From Vibrio neptunius (GTDB taxonomy: Bacteria; Pseudomonadota; Gammaproteobacteria; Enterobacterales; Vibrionaceae), in NCBI RefSeq assembly GCF_000967495.1, contig NZ_JXXU01000048.1, positions 62,001 through 126,000 on the forward strand: 64,000 nucleotides of DNA, given 5' to 3'. Shown in pieces: positions 46,558 to 55,809 of this stretch (its first letter is position 1; every line of letters starts with the position of its first letter). The position numbers and the translations under genes are program-made. The notes under the pieces are model-generated. The model was not told where the DNA came from and did no database searches. It worked only from the letters and a program-made list of their open reading frames with translations.

Positions 46558-47817
46558 TTATCTGGCGAGCTTTTGGTGAGCTTTAGAGAAATGTCCAGCG
46601 CAAAACGCACCTACGATGGAAAGTTCACCAGCGAGACAAAGCACTGCCGATACTTCTGCTAGAGCTTTAGCATTACCTGAGCCATATAACCCCATGAGCT
46701 CTAAACAGGCTTTTTGGCTAGGTAGGTGAGTTCCTCCACCCACAGTACCCACCATGAGATTTGGCAGTGTAACGCATGCATAAAGGCCACCTTGCTTATT
46801 CATCTCCATGCGTGTGATTCCTATTGCGGACTCCGCAACACAGGCAGCATCTTGACCACAAGCAATATACAAAGCTGCTAGTGCATTGGCGTAATGTGCG
46901 TTAACCCCAATAGATCCACTTAATGCGGCTCCTGTGGTCGTCATCTGGCCAAACTTGACCATTTTTTCTGGTGTAGTGTGGAGAAATTTTTCAACCAACT
47001 CTTTTGAAAGGTTGACTTCGGCTGTGACCTTTTTGCCACGAACATGACGCAAAGTATGGGTATTAGGCTTTTTGTCTCCTGAGAGGTTGCCATCAAGGAA
47101 CGCATACTCAGGTTCAATAGGTGAATGCTCAAGTATGTAATTGAAAACTTCGTTGGTCGCGATTGTGACCATATTCTGCCCAGAGGCGTCGCCAGTATAG
47201 AACTCGAATACAAGGTAAACGTGATTGCCTTCTATGTTGACGTTTATATCGTGAAGTTGTCCATGCGATGTCGTAGACTCTGCGACTTGCTTAAAATGGT
47301 CGTATTGTGTAACCACCCAAGCGACAAACCGACCAGCATCGACGAGTTGTTGAAACTCGAACACTGGTGTTCTAGTCACACCTTCATTCAATAACATGGC
47401 ACTTGCACCGCCAGCGGCTGTAATCAATTGAGCACCACGGTTGTATGAAGCAACCAAGGCGGCCTCGGTCGTGGCTAGAGGTACATGATAATCGCGTTTG
47501 GCGTGGAGGCCATTGACACGCAATGGGCCCGCAACACCTACAGGTAGTTTTACTGTACCTATAAAGTGCTCGATGTTCTTGTTGTACACATCTGATTGTT
47601 GGGCTGTGACCGGATCGAGCAATGCTTCCTTGGATGTAAATGCGCCTAGTTTATCCCACCGCTTGACTATGTTCTTTTCAGAAATATAAGGGCTGGGAGT
47701 TAAACGTATTGCAGTGCGCTCGAAGTGGGGTTTGAGTTGTTGTTCAAGGTGATCGGATTGTGGCCCTTGGTTGAAAACAGTATCGTTGTCACGGTGAGAC
47801 AAATTGAGTTTAGGCAT
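46558..47817 (-). CDS. Class I hydroxymethylglutaryl-CoA reductase (NADPH)
   Basis: This 419-residue enzyme turns HMG-CoA into mevalonate. It has ATTEAALVASYNRG (catalytic Glu), GDASGQNMV, DGNLSGDKKPN and LMVGTVGGGTHLPSQKACL. I chose the ATG at 47817 (MPKLNLSHRD); a TTG at 47874 would add 19 residues, and neither has a clear ribosome-binding site. The mevalonate route is unusual in Gammaproteobacteria but this gene is a known trait of Vibrio. No other mevalonate-pathway gene is in the window. Confidence 0.93.
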   Translation of the reverse strand: MPKLNLSHRDNDTVFNQGPQSDHLEQQLKPHFERTAIRLTPSPYISEKNIVKRWDKLGAFTSKEALLDPVTAQQSDVYNKNIEHFIGTVKLPVGVAGPLRVNGLHAKRDYHVPLATTEAALVASYNRGAQLITAAGGASAMLLNEGVTRTPVFEFQQLVDAGRFVAWVVTQYDHFKQVAESTTSHGQLHDINVNIEGNHVYLVFEFYTGDASGQNMVTIATNEVFNYILEHSPIEPEYAFLDGNLSGDKKPNTHTLRHVRGKKVTAEVNLSKELVEKFLHTTPEKMVKFGQMTTTGAALSGSIGVNAHYANALAALYIACGQDAACVAESAIGITRMEMNKQGGLYACVTLPNLMVGTVGGGTHLPSQKACLELMGLYGSGNAKALAEVSAVLCLAGELSIVGAFCAGHFSKAHQKLAR

Positions 47818-47905
47818 GGTGAAAACAAAATGAAAATTATCAGTGGATTCTAGCGTCTCTGGGCGGGAAGACAACTGCTGTTTTACTATCGATTCAAATT
47901 TAACG

Positions 47906-48184
47906 CTATACGTGTATATCTAGCAGTGTTCCTATCATGTCCTGATCTCGTTGCAGAACATTAGTGCCTATATGGCTGTATTGTTCAGCTTGAGTTAGTT
48001 TGATTAAAGGCTCTATCTCTGAGGGCTCTGGTTGTTTAAATTCAACCTTGTTGAACTCATAGGAGTCGTCTTTTTGAACAGGAGGAGTATGCTGGGCCTG
48101 ATTGATTTCGCGTGCAGCTTCATCTGCCATGTTCGATGACTGCGTAATCAGCTGATAGCCGGCCTGTACTGAGGAAACTGACAT
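47906..48184 (-). CDS. Small hypothetical protein
   Basis: This 92-residue protein has AGGGGG seven bases before the ATG at 48184. The N-terminal segment SVSSVQAGYQLITQSSNMADEAAREIN resembles, in pattern, the N-terminal helix of flagellar rod/hook proteins and similar small Vibrio proteins (quoted in part). The rest is acidic and probably disordered. Function unknown. Confidence 0.65.
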   Translation of the reverse strand: MSVSSVQAGYQLITQSSNMADEAAREINQAQHTPPVQKDDSYEFNKVEFKQPEPSEIEPLIKLTQAEQYSHIGTNVLQRDQDMIGTLLDIHV

Positions 48185-48240
48185 AGACACCCCCTGTATA
48201 ATGTAAGCTTAAGGTGTATTTGCGTTTTTGGCAAGTTGTG

Positions 48241-48402
48241 CTAAGAAAACAGACTAGCGATGAGCTTTTGCTCTTCATCTGTAATCAGAACACGGTTCGA
48301 ACCTTCCAGTGTTTCTGTAATTTCGCCTCTGAGTTTATGTAACTGTTGCGGACTCAAAGTTTTTATTTGCTGTTTGAACAGTTCAAACTGTTTAGAGTTC
48401 AT
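48241..48402 (-). CDS. Small helical hypothetical protein
   Basis: This 53-residue protein (MNSKQFELFKQQIKTLSPQQ start) has a GGAGGC ribosome-binding site before the ATG at 48402. It is a charged helical peptide ending LITDEEQKLIASLFS. The length and start are supported only by the ribosome-binding site and the frame. No family is recognised. Confidence 0.55.
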   Translation of the reverse strand: MNSKQFELFKQQIKTLSPQQLHKLRGEITETLEGSNRVLITDEEQKLIASLFS

Positions 48403-48559
48403 AGTCTGCTGCCTCCGAATCAATCTAGACTTTTGGCTCGAAAAGCAAGAGATGCTTCCTTTCATCTTCTTACTCCCGTAAGAATCATGTCACTCTAGTT
48501 TATGGAAAAGTGGTTAAATTATGTCCGGGTAATGTCAGGGAGTGTAAAGAAAAGGTGAG

Positions 48560-48580
48560 GTGGGCAGCATTGCTGCCCAC
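48560..48580 (-). terminator. Hairpin terminator after the YccS-like gene
   Basis: GTGGGCAGC-ATT-GCTGCCCAC forms a 9-bp stem just past the stop; the T-run on the minus strand is weak. Confidence 0.6.
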
Positions 48581-48585
48581 TTTAA

Positions 48586-50766
48586 TTAGTGTTCATTGTT
48601 GGTAGTGTCTGAATGAGTCACGCGCACTGCGAACTTGCTTGCCAATGAATGTAATTCTGGAAGCATTCGGTATATTAGATACAATTGCTGCAAAACCATT
48701 TTTGCCGAATTGTCATCTTCTTCACGCCATTCAGCCAATCTAGCCTCTAGCGCGGGATCGTCAATTGTGGTGGTATCACAACTATCACAATGATCGTTCA
48801 ACTGATTGAACAAGACATCTAGGTGCTGATGAATCACTCGGTGTGCGTCGAGCACAAGTCTATGCGTATCCTCATCATTGATTCTTGTCCTGTGCGCACC
48901 TAATGCTGAAATATAGCTTAGCAAGGCATGACTGAGTGTCAGAAAGCGAAAACTCTCGTCGACAGCGGATCGATAACGCCCTGGTTCTGCCAACATGGAA
49001 CTGATGGCATTGGTCAGGTTTGCGTCGTGGTTGTGAGCACTTCTTCTTGCTATTCGATAGGTTAAACTATCTTTTTTACCAATCCGATATTGGCCGATGA
49101 TCTGTGCGAGGTAGCTGCGATTTGCTTGAATTGAATCTGCCATGGCAATGTGGAGCCGTTTTGATTGCCAATCAGGCAGAATAAGAGCGACGGCGACTAC
49201 TGCCAAAGCGCAGCCAATAATCGTATCGGCCAAACGTGGTAAGACAACAGCATAGCCGTCTCCAAGTTGGTGGAAGCAGAATAAAACCAACACAGTGATG
49301 AAGCCCGTTGCGTAACCATAATTTGCTAGTCGGAAAGCAAAGAACGCAACACCGGAGACGACAATAAAGACAAATTGGCTTTCCTGAGAAGGAAAAAAAG
49401 TTAACAAGGGTACACCAATCAGTAAGCCCACAATGGTGCCTAACACCCGAGCAACGAGTTTCTGTCGCGTAGCACTGTAGTTAGGCTGACATACGAACAA
49501 GGTTGTCAGCAGGATCCAGTAACCTCTTTCGATACCGAAAGCTTGGATGATGCCATAACCAGCAGTGAGAGCGATAGACATCCGAATTGCATGACGAAAC
49601 AACATCGAGTCTTGATTTAGATTGGATGTGATACGTAGCCACATCGCCTTAAGTGTGTGAACCTCTGTATCATCAAGTACATCTTCCTCTAGTGCACTAG
49701 CATCGGGGTTAGTGATGTTGCTAAGTTGCTTTTCTACTGTCGCGAGGTTTTTGAAAAGGTAGCTGAGTTGATGAATAAGGGATTTCCACTGGGGATTATT
49801 TTGTTCCTGTAGATGCGTAAGAGAGCTCATTAACTCATCCAAGGCAGCGACGGAGTCCTCGTTGTGTTGATACTCTTTGCCTAATCGGATGGCTTGAGCG
49901 ACGTTTCGACATGCTTTGGCTTGGGTTTCCAGTAAATGTTTAAATCTGAACAAGACATCTGAGCGTCCAAAGTGTTCAGCCAACTCCTGATAACGGTAAT
50001 GACTTGAGCTGACCCGTTCATGAATATCCTGTGCAAGAAAGTAAATATTGAGAAATCGGTCGCTTGCAACATCAACATGCCCCCGTTTTGAACGGCTTAG
50101 CAATGTAGCTTTACACAGGTTTAATGCTGTGACAGTGGCTGCGTTTAGCGTCGCTTCCTTAATCCGGAATGGTTGCGGCTCTAGATTAGTTACAGGGTGG
50201 AATAACTGACTTCTTGACTCAAGGTAGTTGGCCAACTGAAGAAAAACGGTCGCTAAGCTTTGTTGAACAGGTTGCATTGGCCACAATGCTGACCAAACAA
50301 TCGACATAAAAAAATACCATGCTGCGCCCGAAAGTAACATTATGGGTTGTAGCCATATGTTGGTGCTCTCATGGGCGCCTAGCATTGTATATATGGCGAT
50401 AAGCAATGATCCAAACGCTATACTGGCGTATCTAGGGCCAATCGCGCCTAGCATGATAAAGCCAAATGTGGATACAAATAGCCCTAAGGCAAAGAGTATA
50501 GGGGTATCAAATAACAGCTCAATCGATAATGACGCGATGGCAAAACACGCCAATGTTAAAGTGATCGATTTGAGCCGGCCGCTGAATTTATCATCATTTT
50601 CGGCCAATGCTGCCGCAATAACGCCGAGAATGAGAGGAATGATGTAAGCGTCAATGGGGTAATACCAACTGGGAATGACCACTCCCAGCAGAGTTACCAT
50701 AATAAGCAGGCTGTAGTTAATGGTTTTGTTTACCCAATAAAGGCGGAGCTGGCTAAAAAATTGCAC
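48586..50766 (-). CDS. yccS: YccS-like FUSC-family inner-membrane transporter
   Basis: This 726-residue protein has two sets of five to six membrane helices (residues 17-165 and about 395-520) separated and followed by cytosolic helical domains, as in YccS/YhfK. Blocks such as GIERGYWILLTTLFVCQPNYSATR and RVLGTIVGLLIGVPLL mark the second FUSC unit. It is probably an exporter related to aromatic-acid efflux or fusaric acid resistance proteins. The substrate is unknown. Confidence 0.87.
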   Translation of the reverse strand: MQFFSQLRLYWVNKTINYSLLIMVTLLGVVIPSWYYPIDAYIIPLILGVIAAALAENDDKFSGRLKSITLTLACFAIASLSIELLFDTPILFALGLFVSTFGFIMLGAIGPRYASIAFGSLLIAIYTMLGAHESTNIWLQPIMLLSGAAWYFFMSIVWSALWPMQPVQQSLATVFLQLANYLESRSQLFHPVTNLEPQPFRIKEATLNAATVTALNLCKATLLSRSKRGHVDVASDRFLNIYFLAQDIHERVSSSHYRYQELAEHFGRSDVLFRFKHLLETQAKACRNVAQAIRLGKEYQHNEDSVAALDELMSSLTHLQEQNNPQWKSLIHQLSYLFKNLATVEKQLSNITNPDASALEEDVLDDTEVHTLKAMWLRITSNLNQDSMLFRHAIRMSIALTAGYGIIQAFGIERGYWILLTTLFVCQPNYSATRQKLVARVLGTIVGLLIGVPLLTFFPSQESQFVFIVVSGVAFFAFRLANYGYATGFITVLVLFCFHQLGDGYAVVLPRLADTIIGCALAVVAVALILPDWQSKRLHIAMADSIQANRSYLAQIIGQYRIGKKDSLTYRIARRSAHNHDANLTNAISSMLAEPGRYRSAVDESFRFLTLSHALLSYISALGAHRTRINDEDTHRLVLDAHRVIHQHLDVLFNQLNDHCDSCDTTTIDDPALEARLAEWREEDDNSAKMVLQQLYLIYRMLPELHSLASKFAVRVTHSDTTNNEH

Positions 50767-50933
50767 GTTATCGATTCTTAGAGTTGCTGCAGATTAACTA
50801 TTGTATCTAATAGTCAATGGTAAACTTCTGATACAGATAAAGAAACAAGTATGTTTGATTAACTTTTCTACACAGTGAGCTTAGCAGGAGATATTGACAG
50901 TATCTTTTCATTCTTCAATCCGGTTGAGTTATC

Positions 50934-53033
50934 ATGGCAGCAATTGAATTCAAGGGCAAAACAAGAATGCAGCTAATCGCCAACAAGACTGCGCAATATC
51001 TCATCCAAAATGAGTACCATCAGGTTTCTATAGAGCCTGACTTTCTCGTATTATGTTCCGCAACTTGTGAAGAGCGAATTCCATTTAACGTTTGGAATGG
51101 CAAAGTGAAGCTCAAGCGAGGGTTGTGTTGGGGAGGCTTGCAGTTCTTTGCACACCCAGAAGATGGCCGACAGCATTCTTGGTTGATTCAGGGATTACCT
51201 TGGGAATCGTGCAGAGAGTTTGCCAGACTGGCTGTCGCCTCTTATCAGAAATGGCACCATCACCAATGTACACAGCTTAATAAATTCCTACCTGAGTGGG
51301 AAATGGAAATTCGAGGGTTTGAACGTCAACCTTCTTTTTTGACGCATTCGACCGTAAATACTTGGCTTGATAAGCTGAATCGTGATTTCTTTAGCATGGA
51401 TATGGCACTTGAAGATGCCATGTTGAGAATGCCAGAAAGAATGGCCACTGTGTTACCGTGGATCGCGCAAACCGATAAAGTTATCGCCTCGCGTAATCGG
51501 GATTGGATGGTGACGGAACTTGATAATTGGAAAGTACTTTTTTCGCAAATAGAATCTTCGCCACTTAATTTGTCCCAACAACAAGCGGTTTTGCTTAATG
51601 ATGATAATAACCTCGTTTTAGCTGGAGCAGGATCAGGTAAAACCAGTGTTTTAACGACAAGGGTTGCTTATCTATTACAGAGCCATCTTGCACAGGCTGA
51701 AGATATACTCATGCTTGCTTTTGGGCGAGATGCAGCTGAGGAAATGAAGCAGCGTCTTGAGAACAAAATAGGTTTGAGTGCAGAGAGTGTTACAGTAAAC
51801 ACATTTCATCAGTTAGGCTTAAAAGTCCTCAATCACGTTGAAAAACAGCCTGTCACTATTTCTCCCATTGCGTTAGATGACAAGCTCAAAAGTGCGTGGT
51901 GTGTTGATTGGCTTAAAAAGCACTGGATGACGCCTACGGCTTTTAAACGTTGGCAAAAACACCTTCAAAAATGGCCAATAGCCTATTTAGCTGGGGATGA
52001 TGAGCTCGGCAGTCATGTAGAAAACCCCAAATTGATCGCTTGGCTAAACAAACAACTCACGCAACTTTCAGCCATGGGTTGTTCAAAGAAAGAGATCCAG
52101 CAAAAGCTAGTGGAACATAGTGATTATACGCGATTAAACAGTGAACTCGCTCTTGTATGGCCCTGTTATCAGGCATGGCTTGAGATGCTTAAATCAGAAG
52201 GCCACATTGATTTCAATATTATGATCACTCAAGCGACAAAGCATGTGAACAAAGGTAAGTTTCATTCGCCTTGGAAGTACATTATGATTGATGAATATCA
52301 GGATATTTCACCTCAACGCTTGGCCTTAGTTGAAGCATTATGTAACCAGAAGGATGAGCGCAATTGTGTGTTGTTTGCTGTAGGGGATGACTGGCAGTCC
52401 ATTTACGAATTCGCGGGTGCAGATGTTGATCTGACGACAGGATTTGCAGAGCGGTTCCCGCACTCAACGATACATCACCTAGATACAACTTATCGCTTTA
52501 ACAATCAGATAGGCGAAGTAGCGAACCAATTTGTACAACAAAACCCTTCTCAATTGGTTAAAGTGCTGCAAAGTCATAAAGAGCAAAAATCAAAAGCCGT
52601 TACTTTAGCGCCGAGTAGTTCCGTTGAGAAAATCTTAGATGAACTCAATCACAAAGCCAAAGGTACTCAGACAGTATTACTCCTCGGCAGAAATCATTAT
52701 CACAAGCCAGAGCTTCTTTCTGAATGGCAGAAACAGTTCGCTTTGCTGTCGATTGAATTTATGACCTGCCATGCAAGTAAAGGTAAGGAAGCCGATTTTG
52801 TCATTGTACTTTCTGTTGATGAAGGTCAGTTTCCTGCTCGCGTTAAAGCTCTCCACATTGATGGCGCGCTAACGCAGTCGGGTGATACTTTCCCTTATGC
52901 TGAAGAGAGACGATTGTTTTACGTCGCGTTAACTCGAGCAAAGAAAAAGGTATGGGTAACATACACGGGACTAGGCTCTAGCTTCGTCAAAGAGCTGATT
53001 GAACAAGATTATCCGGTAATAGTTAAGAAATAA
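50934..53033 (+). CDS. helD: DNA helicase IV
   Basis: This 699-residue SF1A helicase unwinds DNA 3' to 5'. It has an N-terminal HelD domain (KLKRGLCWGGLQFF), Walker A LAGAGSGKTSVLTTR near residue 231, Walker B IMIDEYQDISPQRL, AVGDDWQSIYEFAGAD and the late motifs TCHASKGKEADFVIVL and ERRLFYVALTRAKK. A shorter start at the ATG at 50967 (MQLIANK) is possible. cutA follows 15 bases later. Confidence 0.93.
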   Translation: MAAIEFKGKTRMQLIANKTAQYLIQNEYHQVSIEPDFLVLCSATCEERIPFNVWNGKVKLKRGLCWGGLQFFAHPEDGRQHSWLIQGLPWESCREFARLAVASYQKWHHHQCTQLNKFLPEWEMEIRGFERQPSFLTHSTVNTWLDKLNRDFFSMDMALEDAMLRMPERMATVLPWIAQTDKVIASRNRDWMVTELDNWKVLFSQIESSPLNLSQQQAVLLNDDNNLVLAGAGSGKTSVLTTRVAYLLQSHLAQAEDILMLAFGRDAAEEMKQRLENKIGLSAESVTVNTFHQLGLKVLNHVEKQPVTISPIALDDKLKSAWCVDWLKKHWMTPTAFKRWQKHLQKWPIAYLAGDDELGSHVENPKLIAWLNKQLTQLSAMGCSKKEIQQKLVEHSDYTRLNSELALVWPCYQAWLEMLKSEGHIDFNIMITQATKHVNKGKFHSPWKYIMIDEYQDISPQRLALVEALCNQKDERNCVLFAVGDDWQSIYEFAGADVDLTTGFAERFPHSTIHHLDTTYRFNNQIGEVANQFVQQNPSQLVKVLQSHKEQKSKAVTLAPSSSVEKILDELNHKAKGTQTVLLLGRNHYHKPELLSEWQKQFALLSIEFMTCHASKGKEADFVIVLSVDEGQFPARVKALHIDGALTQSGDTFPYAEERRLFYVALTRAKKKVWVTYTGLGSSFVKELIEQDYPVIVKK

Positions 53034-53048
53034 AGCGGTGAATTAAGT

Positions 53049-53369
53049 ATGAGTGAACAGTTCTGCATTACGCTAACGACCACAAATAATGATGAAATCA
53101 AACAGAAAATCATCGACTTAATATTGAAAAAAGGACTGGCGGCCTGCATTCAGACCATGCCAGTCAATAGCCATTATATTTGGGAGGGTGAAGTGTGCTG
53201 TGACAACGAAAGTCTGTTGATCATCAAAACCAAAAAAGCCTGCTACGCGGAACTTGAACAAGTGATCGTTTCCAATCATAACTACGAGGTGCCTCAAGTT
53301 GTTCAAGTTCCTTTTAATGAAGGGTTTAATCCTTACCTTACTTGGATTGAAGAAAGCACCCGCTGCTGA
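53049..53369 (+). CDS. cutA: Divalent cation tolerance protein CutA
   Basis: This 106-residue trimeric ferredoxin-like protein carries the family blocks GLAACIQTMPVNSHYIWEGEV, ESLLIIKTKKACY and NHNYEVPQVVQVPF (first in part). It is linked to copper tolerance in E. coli, though its exact role is unsettled. It overlaps the convergent yjdF gene by 37 bases at the 3' ends. Confidence 0.93.
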   Translation: MSEQFCITLTTTNNDEIKQKIIDLILKKGLAACIQTMPVNSHYIWEGEVCCDNESLLIIKTKKACYAELEQVIVSNHNYEVPQVVQVPFNEGFNPYLTWIEESTRC

Positions 53370-53953
53370 GAAACCAGCAAGCATAGAGCAGTGAGCGCCC
53401 CGAGCGTATCCATAAGCATGTCTTTTTGCGCATCCCAAATATCACCCTGAGAACCTAAAAACGCGATGCCTTCGTCGCCTCCTGCGATCGCTGCGTACCA
53501 CCATTCCACTATTTCATAGCCTGCAGCCAGAGACATGATTGCAAATAGAGCAAAAGCGGTTGCTAGCTTTGTGTTCATTAATTGTTTTTTGATTAAGTAT
53601 TCGGCAATAGGGTACGCGTATAACCCAATAGAAAAGTGCGCCACCCGATCAAAATGGTTTCTTTCTGAACCGATTAAGTTGCTAAACCAATCAAATGGTA
53701 CTTCAGCAAATGTGTATTTGGCGCCAATGGTGTGCAATGTCAGCCAGATAAACATCAGACAGTATGCGGTTTTAGAAAACTGAAATTGGCGCGATACAAG
53801 CCAGATAAGTACCAGAATAGCAATTGCGGGAATGATTTCAGCTATCCAAACTGCGCGCGAAGATGGCTCGAAAGCGGAAAACAAAAAGACCAGAACGTAG
53901 GCAGCAGTTAAACCACTTAAAAGCGAAAATGATGACCTGTTGTTAGAGTTCAT
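53333..53953 (-). CDS. yjdF: YjdF/DUF2238 inner-membrane protein
   Basis: This 206-residue membrane protein has about six helices and the family blocks NHFDRVAHFSIGLYAYP and GSQGDIWDAQKDMLMDTLGAL, with conserved charged residues inside the membrane. The ATG at 53953 follows AGGAAA; an upstream ATG at 53974 is possible. The function is unknown. Confidence 0.88.
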   Translation of the reverse strand: MNSNNRSSFSLLSGLTAAYVLVFLFSAFEPSSRAVWIAEIIPAIAILVLIWLVSRQFQFSKTAYCLMFIWLTLHTIGAKYTFAEVPFDWFSNLIGSERNHFDRVAHFSIGLYAYPIAEYLIKKQLMNTKLATAFALFAIMSLAAGYEIVEWWYAAIAGGDEGIAFLGSQGDIWDAQKDMLMDTLGALTALCLLVSQQRVLSSIQVR

Positions 53954-54184
53954 TGAAAGATTTCCTGAATACATTTCTCTATATCATGCCATTTAATAAA
54001 ACGGTGTTCAATTGCTCATTTGAACGTTTTCGTCAACTGATAATTAACTATTTATGTTGAAACGCTTAAACATCGCACATTTAATACTCAAACTGTCTGT
54101 TTCATTTCATCAAAGTTTGATTTACCTATATGTCACACTTAAAATCTCCGCTCAAACTATTAAATAACTACTCAAAGTAAAGCC

Positions 54185-55024
54185 ATGAAACTGGAAACTG
54201 TCGATTACCTCGCTGAAGATGCTGCTCAGCAATTTGTTACCTCACTGCGTGAGACTGGATTCGGTGTATTGAAAAACCACCCGATTCCTAAAGAGCTTGT
54301 CGAGTCTATCTATGAGAACTGGTATCAGTTCTTTATGACTGAGCGCAAGAACGAGTTTACTTATAATGTTGAAACTCAAGACGGTTACTTCCCACCTTCA
54401 GTTTCTGAAGTAGCAAAAGGGCATACAGTTAAGGATATTAAAGAATACTTCCATGTATATCCTTGGGGTCAAATGCCAGAAGAGCTTAAAGAACAGATCA
54501 TGGATTACTATGATCGTGCCAACAAGTTTGCTCAAGAGCTATTAGGTTGGGTTGAAGCTTATGCACCAAAAGATGTGCAGGAGAAATTCTCTGTTGCCTT
54601 GTCTGACATGATTGATGGGAGCGACAAAACGCTGCTGCGTGTTCTTCATTACCCACCAATGACTGGTGAAGAAGAACCAGGTGCAATCCGTGCAGCGGCG
54701 CATGAAGACATTAACCTTCTAACGGTTCTTCCAGCAGCGAACGAACCAGGTTTGCAGGTGAAGAGTAAAGAGGGTAGCTGGATCGATGTGCCATGTGATT
54801 TTGGTAGCCTGATCATTAATATTGGCGACATGCTTCAAGAAGCATCGGGTGGTTACTTCCCATCGACAACGCACCGAGTGATCAACCCAACCGGTGCACG
54901 TCAGGAAACGTCACGCATTTCGCTGCCACTGTTTCTCCACCCTAAACCAGAAGTTGTGTTGTCAGAGCGCCATACCGCCGACAGCTACTTAATGGAAAGA
55001 CTACGTGAACTGGGGGTAATCTAA
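54185..55024 (+). CDS. 2-oxoglutarate/Fe(II)-dependent dioxygenase, isopenicillin N synthase-like
   Basis: This 279-residue protein has the fold of the IPNS-like dioxygenases: TGFGVLKNHPIP at the start, the iron ligands in AAHEDINLLTVL (His-x-Asp) and STTHRVINP (His), and RISLPLFLHP with the Arg that holds the cosubstrate. The substrate is unknown. It is a single gene with its own terminator. Confidence 0.9.
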   Translation: MKLETVDYLAEDAAQQFVTSLRETGFGVLKNHPIPKELVESIYENWYQFFMTERKNEFTYNVETQDGYFPPSVSEVAKGHTVKDIKEYFHVYPWGQMPEELKEQIMDYYDRANKFAQELLGWVEAYAPKDVQEKFSVALSDMIDGSDKTLLRVLHYPPMTGEEEPGAIRAAAHEDINLLTVLPAANEPGLQVKSKEGSWIDVPCDFGSLIINIGDMLQEASGGYFPSTTHRVINPTGARQETSRISLPLFLHPKPEVVLSERHTADSYLMERLRELGVI

Positions 55025-55043
55025 TCCCTCGTTACTGAGAAAG

Positions 55044-55070
55044 GGCCAGCAATAGCTGGCTCTTTTTTTT
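55044..55070 (+). terminator. Rho-independent terminator
   Basis: GGCCAGC-AATA-GCTGGCT followed by eight Ts ends the dioxygenase gene. Confidence 0.85.
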
Positions 55071-55157
55071 GGGTCGCGATCCTCAAATCTGAGTTATTCA
55101 CTCGACAAACGGTGCATTTTGGATTTTCATTAGAAATAAACCCCGATCAGAGTACAT

Positions 55158-55775
55158 ATGAACGAGCATCATGAAGTTGCGGCCCAGTTCCAGCAGTATA
55201 TGGAAAACCCTCTACTGTGGCCTATTATGGAAATTCTCAGAAAACAGCCCTCAGGATGGAAAGTTCATACATTATCTTCCCATCTCAGCGAGCTAGAGCT
55301 ACTGCCAGTGCTAGACGGTTCGCCCGAGAAAGACCTCTTCAAACGCAATTTTCTTATTATGAATGCATTGTATCAATTGCAAGAAACCTTGTACCCAGAC
55401 AATTGGCTACAGGTGCAAGCGATGGATATCGTACTGATGCCTCAATCTAGAGTCTTTGGACATGAAGTTGATCATGAAGATCCTTTGCGTGATTATTATC
55501 TCGATTGGCATAATTACGAAGCAGAAGAGGGGGAAGTCAAGAGGCTGCTGAATGAGTTCTGGACTCGTTATCGTGAATTTGTCGGCAGTACTAACGGCGG
55601 TGACATGGATCGAGCGAAAGCGTTGTCGTTGTTTAAACTTCCACACGACGCGAGCCCAACGGAAATCCGCAAAACTTGGCGTAAACTTGCGCTGAAATGG
55701 CACCCCGATAGAGAAAACGGAAATAGTGATCGCTTCCGCGTACTTTGTGAAGCTTGGCATGTATTAAGGCATTGA
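55158..55775 (+). CDS. DnaJ-related protein with C-terminal J domain
   Basis: This 205-residue protein has an N-terminal DNAJ_related domain (residues 10-125) and a C-terminal J domain with the HPD motif (LALKWHPDRENGN) preceded by LFKLPHDASPTEIRKTWRK. It should stimulate the ATPase of a DnaK-type chaperone. It lacks the zinc and substrate domains of true DnaJ. It stands alone. Confidence 0.88.
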   Translation: MNEHHEVAAQFQQYMENPLLWPIMEILRKQPSGWKVHTLSSHLSELELLPVLDGSPEKDLFKRNFLIMNALYQLQETLYPDNWLQVQAMDIVLMPQSRVFGHEVDHEDPLRDYYLDWHNYEAEEGEVKRLLNEFWTRYREFVGSTNGGDMDRAKALSLFKLPHDASPTEIRKTWRKLALKWHPDRENGNSDRFRVLCEAWHVLRH

Positions 55776-55777
55776 AA

Positions 55778-55806
55778 AAAAGCGCCTTATTGAATAAGGC
55801 GCTTTT
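55778..55806. terminator. Bidirectional terminator
   Basis: AAGCGCCTTATT and AATAAGGCGCTT form a 12-bp stem between two convergent genes, with As before and Ts after. Confidence 0.9.
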
Positions 55807-55809
55807 TCG

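Noticed and set aside
48241-48402. Remnant of an insertion-sequence transposase
   Set aside because: The short frame has its own ribosome-binding site and no transposase motif or terminal repeats nearby.
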